Below are positions 22,818 through 29,796 of a DNA stretch of 34,355 nucleotides, piece after piece; within the stretch, counting starts at the first letter, position 1; the number at the start of each line of letters is the position of its first letter. A program made the position numbers and the translations under genes. Under the pieces are notes generated by a model. The model saw only the letters and a program-made list of their open reading frames with translations, was not told where the DNA came from and searched no databases. Source of the DNA: a virus; IMG/VR virus record IMGVR_UViG_3300044634_001654, positions 1 to 34,355 of that record. The stretch is one strand, 5' to 3'.

Positions 22818-23789
22818 TTATTTCGATTTCTTGTGTTTCAGCTTCGACTGGTCAGCTGTTGCTGATGCACCAATCGATGCCAAGTCGGCAAGTGAGCCAC
22901 CGAAGATGTAGCTACCAACGTGTTGCAGTTGCATCCATGGACAGAAGAATACTTTCGCACCCATCTTTTGAACATTGTAGCAGAACATATAGTCCTCAGA
23001 CAAGTAACGCTTGGAAGCTACCTTCTCTACATCTCTCATCTGTTTGGCACGGGCTTGCAACTCTGTAGAGTCCCCACCAGCTGCAACATCGTCCAACAAC
23101 TTGAACATATCTTCATGACCGTAACCACGATCGATAACACAATCGAAGTATGCCATGATCTCACGAGTACCGTCGAAGTGCTCTGTGCGAACGTGATCAG
23201 GCTTGTACCACAGATGTGGGAATGCCTTTTGATAGTCTTCGAATGTCTTACGACGAACCATCATGAAGCCAGTACCAATTTCCAATACCTCTACTGGTTG
23301 GTTGAGAGGAATCTCTCGTTGTGTTGTCTTAGGATTGAACACATAATCTCCAACATACTTTTCAAGGTTGTTGGGATTCTCATCAGCCATTCCTTTATCA
23401 ACGGCTTGTTTGATCTTTTCCCATGAAATACATTTCTTAGGATATGGACCACCAATAACATCATACTCACTCTCATCATTCTGCATTGCCAACAAAGCAA
23501 TAACGTCTTGTGGATTGAAACCGATATCACTATCAATAAACATCAAATGGGTGGCACCTGAGCGCATGAACTCGTCAACGCAGTAGTTACGAGCCCGTGT
23601 AACTAATGATTCGTTGAACAAAAAGAACAGTTGCAGAGGAATACCATGCTTCGTACAGATTGCTGACAAGTCAGCCACCGAGCGAGTAAACATACCTGCG
23701 CACTGGCCACCGTACATCGGGACAGCCAGGAACAACTTACGTTTCTGTAACTCTTCAATACTTACCTGCAATTTAAAACCTTCTGACAT
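22818..23789 (-). CDS. Glycosyltransferase-like protein (GT-A fold)
   Basis: 323 aa from ATG 23789, 5 nt after AAGGAG; an in-frame GTG lies two codons upstream. FLAVPMYGGQCAGMFTRSV, then THLMFIDSDIGFNPQDVIAL contains the DxD metal-binding motif, and RYLSEDYMFCYNVQKMG and FFCPWMQLQHVG follow as in family-2/Anp1-like enzymes. Widespread in T4-like marine phages. It could glycosylate DNA bases, virion protein or host surface sugar; nothing in the sequence decides. It precedes gene 45. Confidence 0.8.
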   Translation of the reverse strand: MSEGFKLQVSIEELQKRKLFLAVPMYGGQCAGMFTRSVADLSAICTKHGIPLQLFFLFNESLVTRARNYCVDEFMRSGATHLMFIDSDIGFNPQDVIALLAMQNDESEYDVIGGPYPKKCISWEKIKQAVDKGMADENPNNLEKYVGDYVFNPKTTQREIPLNQPVEVLEIGTGFMMVRRKTFEDYQKAFPHLWYKPDHVRTEHFDGTREIMAYFDCVIDRGYGHEDMFKLLDDVAAGGDSTELQARAKQMRDVEKVASKRYLSEDYMFCYNVQKMGAKVFFCPWMQLQHVGSYIFGGSLADLASIGASATADQSKLKHKKSK

Positions 23790-23791
23790 AC

Positions 23792-24286
23792 TCACTCCTT
23801 AATATATTTTTTATCATGCTCACTATTCAAACCATATGACCCGTTGTAAAGGGTCAATGCTTCTGCTTTAAACAATAGGAACTGAGCAACACGAGTCCCT
23901 TTTTGAATCCTAACTGGGCCACCACGAACATGCATTGCACCAGCCATTACACCGTTGTAGCCAGAGTCATACAGTCCGGATGTAATGAATACACCGTTAC
24001 GGTTCAGAGTTGATCTGGTAATTACCCATCCAGCCTCGTCTGCACCAACCGTTACAAGGTTCTCCATCACTACTTCGTATGTACCTTCTTCTAGGTAATA
24101 CCAATCTAAAACTGGTGCAATTTCTGTTGTTCCTCTGTGCCTCTTACCTTCTTCGCTAAGCTCAAACAATGTATTGTTGATTGCAAACACCTTACCAAGT
24201 CTCAGGTCAATCGCATTAGGTTGACTATCGCCGTCTTGTACAGCTGTTAATCTAGAGTTTGACTTCTCTCCTAGAATGTGGATCAT
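23792..24286 (-). CDS. dUTPase / dCTP-deaminase superfamily protein
   Basis: 164 aa. QPNAIDLRLGKVF is motif 1, ITRSTLNRNGVFI motif 2-like, and GLYDSGYNGVMAGAMHV motif 3, followed by IQKGTRVAQFLLF. The GxxDxGYxG motif with Asp is that of dUTPases. The Glu that dCTP deaminases carry a few residues later (LEF) is replaced here by GAM. So hydrolysis of dUTP seems likelier than deamination, but this is inference. It fits with dCMP deaminase and the DUF3310 gene in nucleotide metabolism. Confidence 0.8.
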   Translation of the reverse strand: MIHILGEKSNSRLTAVQDGDSQPNAIDLRLGKVFAINNTLFELSEEGKRHRGTTEIAPVLDWYYLEEGTYEVVMENLVTVGADEAGWVITRSTLNRNGVFITSGLYDSGYNGVMAGAMHVRGGPVRIQKGTRVAQFLLFKAEALTLYNGSYGLNSEHDKKYIKE

Positions 24287-24561
24287 TGTTGTTCACCCTT
24301 CTGTATACTGTCCTCAGCATACATCATTAAAATAATATAGTGCATGGCTTTCAATAGGTCTTTCTTGTTGTTACCATCTTTCTTTCCATACCGGCAAAGA
24401 TACTTGATAGCAGTATCTCTTGCAGTTGTATCAAGAGAGTCCATTGATTGCCAGATATCAATTACTTGAATATCTTTAGCGACATAATGTTGACCATATG
24501 TTTGATCAACATAGTCCGTCAACTCTTTTAGATATTTTGCTTCGTTATATCGATATTTCAT
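24283..24561 (-). CDS. DUF3310 family protein
   Basis: 92 aa. IQVIDIWQSMDSLDTTARDT, then AIKYLCRYGKKDGNNKKDLLKAMHYI matches the K-Y-x-x-R-Y-x-x-K...D-L-x-K-A signature of DUF3310, common in T7- and T4-like phages and often annotated as a nucleotide-metabolism protein. Overlaps both neighbours by 4 nt. Confidence 0.88.
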   Translation of the reverse strand: MKYRYNEAKYLKELTDYVDQTYGQHYVAKDIQVIDIWQSMDSLDTTARDTAIKYLCRYGKKDGNNKKDLLKAMHYIILMMYAEDSIQKGEQQ

Positions 24562-25445
24562 AGAGCATCTTCTTCAGTAACAAACCAGTCCTCATTGCGA
24601 GTGACTTCTGGTAAATAGAGGAGCATTAGTTCGTCTATTGTCTCTTTATTTGTCTTTGCAGTCAACGCTTTCTGTATGTTACCAGCATAATTAAAGTCAA
24701 CTTCTTCCTCGTACTTCCCTTCCAAGATACCCGTAGGAGAAGCATCGAACATCTTACCAGCATGAAGACCATACCAAATAGCTGCACTGCTATCCCACGT
24801 ATCGATATACTCAGCAAACTGAGACATCAAACGAATCTCATTAGGACCATCCAACATACCAAGCAAGTGAATCTTCTTACCGTTCATCTTAGCAGTATCA
24901 AGGATACCCGAGTCCTGTAGATCTTGCATGAACATAAACCGACTAACAAACCGTTGCAGTTTGTTACCCTTCTCTACTCCGTACGCATTTGGAATTGAGA
25001 GAATTGACACGCCAATATAGTCAACCAAAGAAGACTGAGCTGCCCAGTTGAATCCAGCAAACAAATCTTCTGCATCACCAATCTTAGACTGAGGACAGAA
25101 GAAAGTACCGAATCCTTTTTCCTTCAAAAGAGGGGCCATGATCTCTGCTGCATTGATTGTCTTGGCACCCTTTTCGTTAGGGTAGTCGGACATAACAACA
25201 TAGTCAGCTTTGATTCGCTGAGCCATTGTAATCAACTGGACAGAGTCATACATTGGACGACCTTGCTTATACATCTCAAATGCAGAGTTGTCAAGTATAA
25301 CTGTCGATCCGTTTTCTTTTTCTTTTAGGTAGAAGTTTGTATACAGGTCGCTAGTCTCAACAAGGTGAGCTAGCGCCAGGTGTGCTGGTGCACCGGATAC
25401 GAGATCGAGATGGGGGATGGGGGCGATGTGACAAAAGTTAGCCAT
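24558..25445 (-). CDS. dpdA: TGT/DpdA-like base-exchange enzyme (7-deazaguanine insertion)
   Basis: 295 aa from ATG 25445 (ribosome site TTGGAAAT). The TIM-barrel pattern of tRNA-guanine transglycosylase relatives is visible: VILDNSAFEM, YVVMSDYPNEKGAKT, FFCPQ, DYIGVSI, KIHLLGMLDGPNE and IDTWDSSAAIWYG. Phage DpdA proteins of this family put 7-deazaguanines into DNA, protecting it from restriction. A QueD-like gene is directly upstream and FolE is nearby, which supports this. A tRNA-directed TGT activity cannot be excluded. QueE and QueC are not in the window. Confidence 0.68.
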   Translation of the reverse strand: MANFCHIAPIPHLDLVSGAPAHLALAHLVETSDLYTNFYLKEKENGSTVILDNSAFEMYKQGRPMYDSVQLITMAQRIKADYVVMSDYPNEKGAKTINAAEIMAPLLKEKGFGTFFCPQSKIGDAEDLFAGFNWAAQSSLVDYIGVSILSIPNAYGVEKGNKLQRFVSRFMFMQDLQDSGILDTAKMNGKKIHLLGMLDGPNEIRLMSQFAEYIDTWDSSAAIWYGLHAGKMFDASPTGILEGKYEEEVDFNYAGNIQKALTAKTNKETIDELMLLYLPEVTRNEDWFVTEEDAL

Positions 25446-25447
25446 AT

Positions 25448-25825
25448 TTATTTCCAATCATCATACACATTATCAAAGTAAACTCGGCAACCGTTCTCAC
25501 CATCTTCACTGACCTCAATACGAATATCACGTCTTGGATAAGTCTCTTTGATGTATACAGCAAGTTCATTTGCCAACATCTCACATGACATATGGTTGAG
25601 TTGCAGGGTGCCTTTATTATATAGGCTTTCCAACTCACGTTTCAATAAAATAAATTCAACATCTCGGTCATCATGAAACACTTCTAATTCTACTCTGAAA
25701 TGGAAGATGTGGCGGTGTTCATTGCCCAGGAATGATACTGCAGCAAGCTTCGGATCTGTAGCTGCTGCAGGGTACTTGTGGATTCCTTCTTTCTGGAAGG
25801 TGACCCAAATAAATGATTTAGTCAT
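25448..25825 (-). CDS. queD: 6-pyruvoyl-tetrahydropterin synthase / QueD-like
   Basis: 125 aa, the usual length. EHRHIFHFRVELEV holds the zinc His cluster of the PTPS fold, and SCEMLANELAVYIKETYP followed by IEVSEDGENGCRVYF matches the C-terminal helix and Glu of QueD. The catalytic Cys position is unclear. QueD makes 6-carboxy-tetrahydropterin from the FolE product on the way to preQ0. It starts 1 nt after the nuclease-like gene and ends 2 nt before the DpdA-like gene. Confidence 0.7.
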   Translation of the reverse strand: MTKSFIWVTFQKEGIHKYPAAATDPKLAAVSFLGNEHRHIFHFRVELEVFHDDRDVEFILLKRELESLYNKGTLQLNHMSCEMLANELAVYIKETYPRRDIRIEVSEDGENGCRVYFDNVYDDWK

Positions 25826-26284
25826 TTATCCAACCTTTCTTTTGTTTATAAAGTTTAGTTTATGACGTGTTGTAACCTCAAACAAACCTTCCCGAAGATG
25901 GCCGTTATCTCGCAACCACTTAATCATATCTTCGCGAGCATACCAGGCAATCCATCCTGTTTCAACACATACGTGGCAAATGCGATCGCTTGTTTTATTA
26001 GCTGCACGCAACCAACCATCATTCTTTGTTTCCACGTAGAATGTTCCGTACTTGTTCATATTTGACTTAACGTCTATGGAATAGAAATTCTTCCAGCCTG
26101 GTTTCTTGATCTCAATATCAATACCATGCTTTTGGCTTTGGAAGTCTGATTCACGGTCAATAACTTCATATCCCCATCCAGCAAAAGCTTCGATCACAAG
26201 CAGTTCAGCTTGGCGTGCTTTTTGTACTCCGTCACCGTACGCCTCAACGAGAGTAGGTGTCCACTTCTTTGTCAATCGTTGCAT
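25826..26284 (-). CDS. PD-(D/E)xK-like nuclease domain protein
   Basis: 152 aa; start at ATG 26284 chosen because GGAG lies 6 nt upstream. QAELLVIEAFAGWGYEVIDR, then KHGIDIEIKK and FYSIDVKSNMNKYG give E...D...DxK in the order of a PD-(D/E)xK active site, followed by YVETKNDGWLRAANK. It may be a restriction-like or recombination nuclease. It lies between an HTH gene and queD, which hints at a DNA-modification context. Confidence 0.65.
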   Translation of the reverse strand: MQRLTKKWTPTLVEAYGDGVQKARQAELLVIEAFAGWGYEVIDRESDFQSQKHGIDIEIKKPGWKNFYSIDVKSNMNKYGTFYVETKNDGWLRAANKTSDRICHVCVETGWIAWYAREDMIKWLRDNGHLREGLFEVTTRHKLNFINKRKVG

Positions 26285-26299
26285 ATCAATCTCCATAAT

Positions 26300-26333
26300 A
26301 AAAAAAAGCCAGCCCAATCAAAAGAGGGCTGGC
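26300..26333 (-). terminator. Intrinsic terminator after the HTH gene
   Basis: Minus strand GCCAGCCC, 10-nt loop, GGGCTGGC (8 bp) followed by eight T. The T run is directly followed by the ribosome site of the nuclease gene, so read-through is needed for downstream genes unless another promoter exists. Confidence 0.93.
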
Positions 26334-26350
26334 ATATTCAGTTCACCAAA

Positions 26351-26593
26351 TTAGGCAAATACTTGTGTACCACCCAATGCGTATGCCATTGCAACCATAC
26401 GCTTAGAAGGAGTACCAAGACGGTAAGCTGTCTTACCATTTTTAGTCTTGTTAGTGTAGATAGAGTAGCCACGTTCACGCAACTCAGCAACGCGTGCTGA
26501 CAAGTTGGTAACACCAAACAAACCTGCGGCTTGACGGTGGGTAATCTCTTTACCAGAGTTGAAGAAGCCAATCAATTTATCATGCTGTGTCAT
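26351..26593 (-). CDS. Winged helix-turn-helix protein (HTH_39-like)
   Basis: 80 aa. GKEITHRQAAGLFGVTNLSA, then RVAELRERGYSIYTNK is a helix-turn-helix with wing, in the pattern of small phage HTH_39 proteins. It could regulate transcription; no operator is identified. Ribosome site AAAGGAATTAGT and a strong terminator downstream. Confidence 0.85.
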   Translation of the reverse strand: MTQHDKLIGFFNSGKEITHRQAAGLFGVTNLSARVAELRERGYSIYTNKTKNGKTAYRLGTPSKRMVAMAYALGGTQVFA

Positions 26594-26617
26594 ACTAATT
26601 CCTTTAAAAGTTAAAAA

Positions 26618-26827
26618 TCAAATCACCGGATCGCCGTCTCGTAAGTAGAGATTAGATGCTAAGAAGTCGAGACGAGTAGATGAGGTAGTGGTGTTAACCT
26701 CATCAATGAACTGCTGGATTTTATCCTTGTGTTGAAACTGATCCAATAAGACGAGCATTGCACTCTTCTTAGCTTCAATACTTTTTGCAGCCCATACTTC
26801 TTTAGCAAATGTTGATAAATCTCTCAT
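26618..26827 (-). CDS. Small helical hypothetical protein, possibly leaderless mRNA
   Basis: 69 aa, MRDLSTFAKEVWAAKSIEAK, then LVLLDQFQHKDKIQQFIDEV. No family recognised. A consensus promoter (26834-26862) would start the transcript at or within a base of the ATG, so translation may be leaderless. Confidence 0.72.
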   Translation of the reverse strand: MRDLSTFAKEVWAAKSIEAKKSAMLVLLDQFQHKDKIQQFIDEVNTTTSSTRLDFLASNLYLRDGDPVI

Positions 26828-26833
26828 TCCACT

Positions 26834-26862
26834 ATTATAATTAAACCAAGTTGCAAAGTCAA
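26834..26862 (-). promoter_or_regulatory. Sigma70-type promoter
   Basis: TTGACT, 17-nt spacer, TATAAT. The -35 overlaps the last codon and stop of folE. The expected start (7 nt after the -10) falls on the ATG of the 69-aa gene. Confidence 0.85.
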
Positions 26863-27542
26863 CACTTTAACGCTTGCATCTTAATATTAGAGAAGAACTC
26901 TTGCTTAACACTGTCGTTATGGAATAGACCGTGAACAACAGATGTCTGAGTCATAGAAGAGTGAGCCATTACACCACGGTTATCCATACACCCATGTGTT
27001 GCTTCAATATAGACAGCAACGTTTTCTGTATCAGTTGCCTTCATAATCTCACGTGCAATCTGGTTAACAAGTTCTTCTTGCAACTGACCACGACGACTGC
27101 ACCACTGAGCAATACGGACATACTTGGAGAGACCAATCACACGGCCTGTAGGAATGATACCAATATAGCAAACACCCTTGACAGGCTGGTGATGATGAGA
27201 ACACATAGAGCGAAGCTCAGCACGTGCAACTAACATTCCCTCAAATCGGTTCTCACCCTCATTAGGAAAAGATGTAGTATTAGGAGCTGGCTCAAACCGG
27301 CCCGCCATCAACTCATAGACATACATCTTAGCAAGTCGCTTAGCTGTATCTTTAGAGTTAGGGTCGTTGTCTGTGTCAATCAATAATGAACTAAGGACAC
27401 CTTGAAACTTGTCAGTAAGCTCTTTGATTAGCTCTGGCTTAGATTCTTCTGGAAGGTACTTAGAAATATTATCACAAGCGAAGAATCTATGGCCATCTGC
27501 TTTCATCTTCTCACGTATTGCATCAGACAAGTATTTACTCAT
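26859..27542 (-). CDS. folE: GTP cyclohydrolase I (FolE)
   Basis: 227 aa. Zinc and substrate motifs are clear: MCSHHHQPVKG, GRVIGLSKYVRI and VYIEATHGCMDNRGV with the conserved Cys. KDTAKRLAKMYVYELMAGRF is the N-terminal helical region. It converts GTP to dihydroneopterin triphosphate, the first step toward both folate and 7-deazaguanine. With the QueD-like and DpdA-like genes nearby, supply for DNA modification is the likelier purpose. Confidence 0.93.
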   Translation of the reverse strand: MSKYLSDAIREKMKADGHRFFACDNISKYLPEESKPELIKELTDKFQGVLSSLLIDTDNDPNSKDTAKRLAKMYVYELMAGRFEPAPNTTSFPNEGENRFEGMLVARAELRSMCSHHHQPVKGVCYIGIIPTGRVIGLSKYVRIAQWCSRRGQLQEELVNQIAREIMKATDTENVAVYIEATHGCMDNRGVMAHSSMTQTSVVHGLFHNDSVKQEFFSNIKMQALKC

Positions 27543-27559
27543 TATTATCCTTATTTAAG

Positions 27560-28123
27560 TTAAACCGATGCCCACACTCTACTATGTTTAGGAATAAAGT
27601 TCAACAAGAATTTCATCTGGTCTGCTAAAATATTTCTGTTTTGTAGTACGAGTGCCTCAGCTCTATCAGGGACGTACGGAACATAAGCAAGAAGCATATT
27701 GGCTTCTTCTGGTGTTCTATCATCCTTTTTGCCGTTGCATTTTTTACATGCTGTCACACAGTTCATCCAAGAGGTTGGGCCACCTCTAGATTCTGGATGA
27801 ATGTGATCTTTGGTTAAATCTGTGTCCCCAAATGACTTAATGCAATAAGCACAGGTATGCAAGTCTCTTCTAAATAAGTTTCTGTTAGAGAATACTGGGG
27901 TTCTTTTTTCGTATTTGAATTTAGACTTGAGAGCAATGATTGAAGAGACTTCAACATGGGACTGCTCACCGGTGATACGAGAAATACCACCTCTGAAAGT
28001 GTACTCCTCGTCACCGAATTCCCATGCAATCAATCCTTTGCACTTTAGCAAAACAGCGTCTTGCCAACTCATCCAATTGTTTGGGTAACCGGTGCTATCA
28101 AGTGTAAGGATTAAATTTCTCAT
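27560..28123 (-). CDS. HNH endonuclease
   Basis: 187 aa. CAYC, LTKDHIHPESRGGPTSWMNC and CKKCNGKKDDRTPEEA form the zinc-stabilised HNH domain in the middle, preceded by a RNLFRRD stretch. This version is common in T4-like marine phages and in bacteria. It may be a free-standing homing enzyme or a packaging/restriction nuclease. A late promoter lies 6 nt upstream of the ATG. Confidence 0.88.
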   Translation of the reverse strand: MRNLILTLDSTGYPNNWMSWQDAVLLKCKGLIAWEFGDEEYTFRGGISRITGEQSHVEVSSIIALKSKFKYEKRTPVFSNRNLFRRDLHTCAYCIKSFGDTDLTKDHIHPESRGGPTSWMNCVTACKKCNGKKDDRTPEEANMLLAYVPYVPDRAEALVLQNRNILADQMKFLLNFIPKHSRVWASV

Positions 28124-28128
28124 GATTC

Positions 28129-28136
28129 TATTTATA
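28129..28136 (-). promoter_or_regulatory. T4-type late promoter TATAAATA
   Basis: Exact TATAAATA, only 6 nt before the HNH ATG, so the late transcript would be nearly leaderless. No -35 box. Confidence 0.65.
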
Positions 28137-28145
28137 GTTAATTAA

Positions 28146-28274
28146 TTACATCTCCATGTAATCTTCTTTACTACATCCGCATTCTGGGCAGAGGTAGTCT
28201 TCTGCGAGTTCTTCCCATTTACCTTCTAATTCTTCATCGTGGACATGCCCACAAACAACACAAATGTGATCCAT
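28146..28274 (-). CDS. Rubredoxin (42 aa)
   Basis: A short gene: MDHICVVCGHVHDEELEGKW, then DYLCPECGCSKEDYMEM. The two CxxC(G) pairs and the YxCPxCG pattern are those of rubredoxin, one iron bound by four Cys. Ribosome site AAGGAGAATATA. It follows the rubrerythrin gene by 13 nt, so the pair can act as an electron-transfer partner set. Confidence 0.9.
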   Translation of the reverse strand: MDHICVVCGHVHDEELEGKWEELAEDYLCPECGCSKEDYMEM

Positions 28275-28287
28275 TATATTCTCCTTA

Positions 28288-28752
28288 TTAAATCACTGGG
28301 AATGTAACTGAATCAAGCTTGGCTTGATATGCAGCAGCATGACGTTTCTCAATCTTGACCAAAGCCGCAAATCTCTTCTCTGCTTTATCAAGAACAGTAC
28401 GGAATTCTTCAGCGTGTGTCTTGGATTCTGCAATTTGGTGCATCGCTTCACGAATAGCTTCTTGGTTACCTTCAACCTCAGCTTCAGATTTCATTTTAGG
28501 ATACATTTCTGTAAACTCATAAGTCTCACCGTCGATTGCTTTTTGCAAGCACTCTTTGGTCGATGGCTTACCAATCAACAATTCCAAATGACCCCATGCA
28601 TGAACAATCTCTTGATCTGCTGTGTGTTCAAAGTGTTTAGCAACATCTTCGAAACCTTCTTCACGAGCAATCTTTGCAAAGTATCGATATTTGATATGCG
28701 CCATTGACTCACCAGCCAATGCACTCTCTAAGTTCTTAAGTGTAATAGACAT
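28288..28752 (-). CDS. Rubrerythrin (diiron peroxidase), lacking the fused rubredoxin domain
   Basis: 154 aa. Four-helix diiron motifs are visible: ALAGESMAHIKYRYFAKIA, HTADQEIVHAWGHLELL and, in the second half, EAIREAMHQIAESKTHAEEF with ExxH. Rubrerythrin reduces peroxide using electrons from rubredoxin. Classical proteins carry rubredoxin as a C-terminal domain; here it is the separate next gene. It could protect the cell or the phage from oxidative stress, or act in the host as an auxiliary metabolic gene. Ribosome site AAGGAGATAAA. Confidence 0.92.
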   Translation of the reverse strand: MSITLKNLESALAGESMAHIKYRYFAKIAREEGFEDVAKHFEHTADQEIVHAWGHLELLIGKPSTKECLQKAIDGETYEFTEMYPKMKSEAEVEGNQEAIREAMHQIAESKTHAEEFRTVLDKAEKRFAALVKIEKRHAAAYQAKLDSVTFPVI

Positions 28753-28783
28753 TTTATCTCCTTAATTGTATACACGATTAATA

Positions 28784-28811
28784 TGTATACTGTATCACAT
28801 CACATTTTCAA
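28784..28811 (-). promoter_or_regulatory. Candidate sigma70-type promoter of the rubrerythrin-rubredoxin pair
   Basis: TTGAAA, 16-nt spacer, TATACA, 31 nt before the rubrerythrin ATG. A GTATAC...GTATAC repeat across the -10 and leader (28768-28790) could be an operator. Confidence 0.45.
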
Positions 28812-28844
28812 TTGATTGTTTCTATCATAACAATAGACAACATA

Positions 28845-28918
28845 TGGAGCGGGGTAGGGGATTCGAACCCCTCTAGCTAGCTTGGAAGGCTAGAACACAA
28901 CCACTATGCCAACCCCGC
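28845..28918 (-). tRNA. tRNA-Gly (TCC)
   Basis: 74 nt with encoded CCA. Anticodon loop CTTCCAA on a CTAGC/GCTAG stem; acceptor GCGGGGT/ACCCCGC. Canonical T loop. Confidence 0.95.
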
Positions 28919-28919
28919 G

Positions 28920-29024
28920 TTATTTCTTCTCTTCTTTTTTCTTACCAAATATCTTATCGTAATTGTCGTCGTATTTCTTTTTATCGGTAGGTCTTTGACT
29001 TGACCCTTTACCACCGTCTGACAT
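28920..29024 (-). CDS. Small conserved basic protein, 34 aa
   Basis: MSDGGKGSSQRPTDKKKYDD, then NYDKIFGKKKEEKK. I recall very similar tiny proteins in T4-like marine phages. Ribosome site AAGGAAGCAT. The stop lies 1 nt before the 5' end of tRNA-Gly. Function unknown. Confidence 0.8.
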   Translation of the reverse strand: MSDGGKGSSQRPTDKKKYDDNYDKIFGKKKEEKK

Positions 29025-29039
29025 ATGCTTCCTTATTAC

Positions 29040-29114
29040 TGGTCCAGCGTGAGAGAATCGAACTCCCATTTAGAAGGTAGAAGCTTCCTGTATTGTCCAT
29101 TATACGAACGCTAG
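29040..29114 (-). tRNA. tRNA-Arg (TCT)
   Basis: 75 nt with CCA. Loop CTTCTAC on GGAAG/CTTCT; acceptor CTAGCGT/ACGCTGG. Reads AGA. Confidence 0.92.
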
Positions 29115-29130
29115 AATTAATTTACTGGTT

Positions 29131-29337
29131 TTAATTTAGTTTGGAATCTAGTACGAACTTCTTTGGATCAACAGCCTTTACTGGGTCTTTGATAAATGTT
29201 ACATCGTTGAGATTGAATGAGACAATGATCTGGCCGTCTTCCGTATGCTCAACATTGAAACACTGTATCTCATGGAAGTGTTCATATATCTCAACGAACT
29301 TTTCAATCTGCTCACGCGTCAATTCCATCTTTGCCAT
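29131..29337 (-). CDS. Small acidic hypothetical protein between tRNAs, 68 aa
   Basis: Start at ATG 29337 (MAKMELTREQIEKFVEIYEH) because AAGGAG lies 6 nt upstream; the longer frame would run into tRNA-Leu. The ribosome site overlaps the CCA end of that tRNA. Beta-rich second half (GQIIVSFNLNDVTFIKDPVK). No family recognised. Confidence 0.75.
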   Translation of the reverse strand: MAKMELTREQIEKFVEIYEHFHEIQCFNVEHTEDGQIIVSFNLNDVTFIKDPVKAVDPKKFVLDSKLN

Positions 29338-29348
29338 TCTAAACTCCT

Positions 29349-29425
29349 TGGTGTGGGTAGTGGGACTCGAACCCACAGAACCCAGATTTTAAGTCTGGTA
29401 CGTTTACCAATTACATCATACCCAC
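29349..29425 (-). tRNA. tRNA-Leu (TAA), short variable region
   Basis: 77 nt with CCA. Loop CTTAAAA on CCAGA/TCTGG; acceptor GTGGGTA/TACCCAC. The variable region is only 5 nt (GTTCT), whereas bacterial and T4 tRNA-Leu have a long arm. Confidence 0.92.
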
Positions 29426-29431
29426 AAAGTG

Positions 29432-29460
29432 ATTATATAGAGAACAATCACATTAGTCAA
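29432..29460 (-). promoter_or_regulatory. Sigma70-type promoter in tRNA array
   Basis: TTGACT, 17-nt spacer, TATAAT. Expected start lies at the 5' end of tRNA-Leu(TAA), driving Leu, the 68-aa gene, Arg, the 34-aa gene and Gly. Confidence 0.88.
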
Positions 29461-29461
29461 C

Positions 29462-29535
29462 TGGTAGGTCCTGACGGTAACGCTCCGCCGTATCCCACTT
29501 GTAAGGAGGGTGTTCTGCTTTTAAACTAAGGACCC
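29462..29535 (-). tRNA. tRNA-Val (TAC) with atypical T loop
   Basis: 74 nt with CCA. Loop CTTACAA on CCCTC/GTGGG (one T-T mismatch); acceptor GGGTCCT/AGGACCT. T loop is AGCGTTA, not TTCGANT. Functional status uncertain. Confidence 0.78.
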
Positions 29536-29554
29536 AGAATCTTTATATTTAAAT

Positions 29555-29631
29555 TGGTGCCCCAGAGGAGACTCGAACTCCTAAAATTTGGTTTCTAAGA
29601 CCAACACGTATACCAATTCCGTCACCGGGGC
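29555..29631 (-). tRNA. tRNA-Leu (TAG), short variable region
   Basis: 77 nt with CCA. Loop CTTAGAA on TTGGT/ACCAA; acceptor GCCCCGG/CTGGGGC. Variable region only ATTTT, as in the other Leu tRNA here. Confidence 0.92.
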
Positions 29632-29644
29632 GATAATAATAAAA

Positions 29645-29721
29645 TGGTCCGTGTGACACGATTCGAACATGCGACAACTGCGTCCCAAACGCAGGGCTCT
29701 ACCAGGCTGAGCTACACACGG
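29645..29721 (-). tRNA. tRNA-Pro (TGG)
   Basis: 77 nt with CCA. Loop TTTGGGA with the usual G37; acceptor CCGTGTG/CACACGG with C1-G72, typical of Pro. Confidence 0.95.
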
Positions 29722-29725
29722 ATAA

Positions 29726-29796
29726 TTTATATAAGAGCACACTCGGCTAAATTTACTTTCGTACCGGATACCATAATGAATGTGCTTTTATATAAA
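29726..29796. other. Stem-closed intergenic element A
   Basis: 16-nt arms TTTATATAAGAGCACA and TGTGCTTTTATATAAA (plus strand), all pairing with one G-T, enclose 39 nt. It lies between tRNA-Pro and the large RNA. Arms and first loop bases (CACACTCGGCT) match element C. Confidence 0.7.

Noticed and set aside
22920-23426. 168-aa plus-strand ORF inside the glycosyltransferase gene
   Set aside because: Opposite strand is a clear GT-A protein; codon pattern and lack of ribosome site mark this as a shadow.
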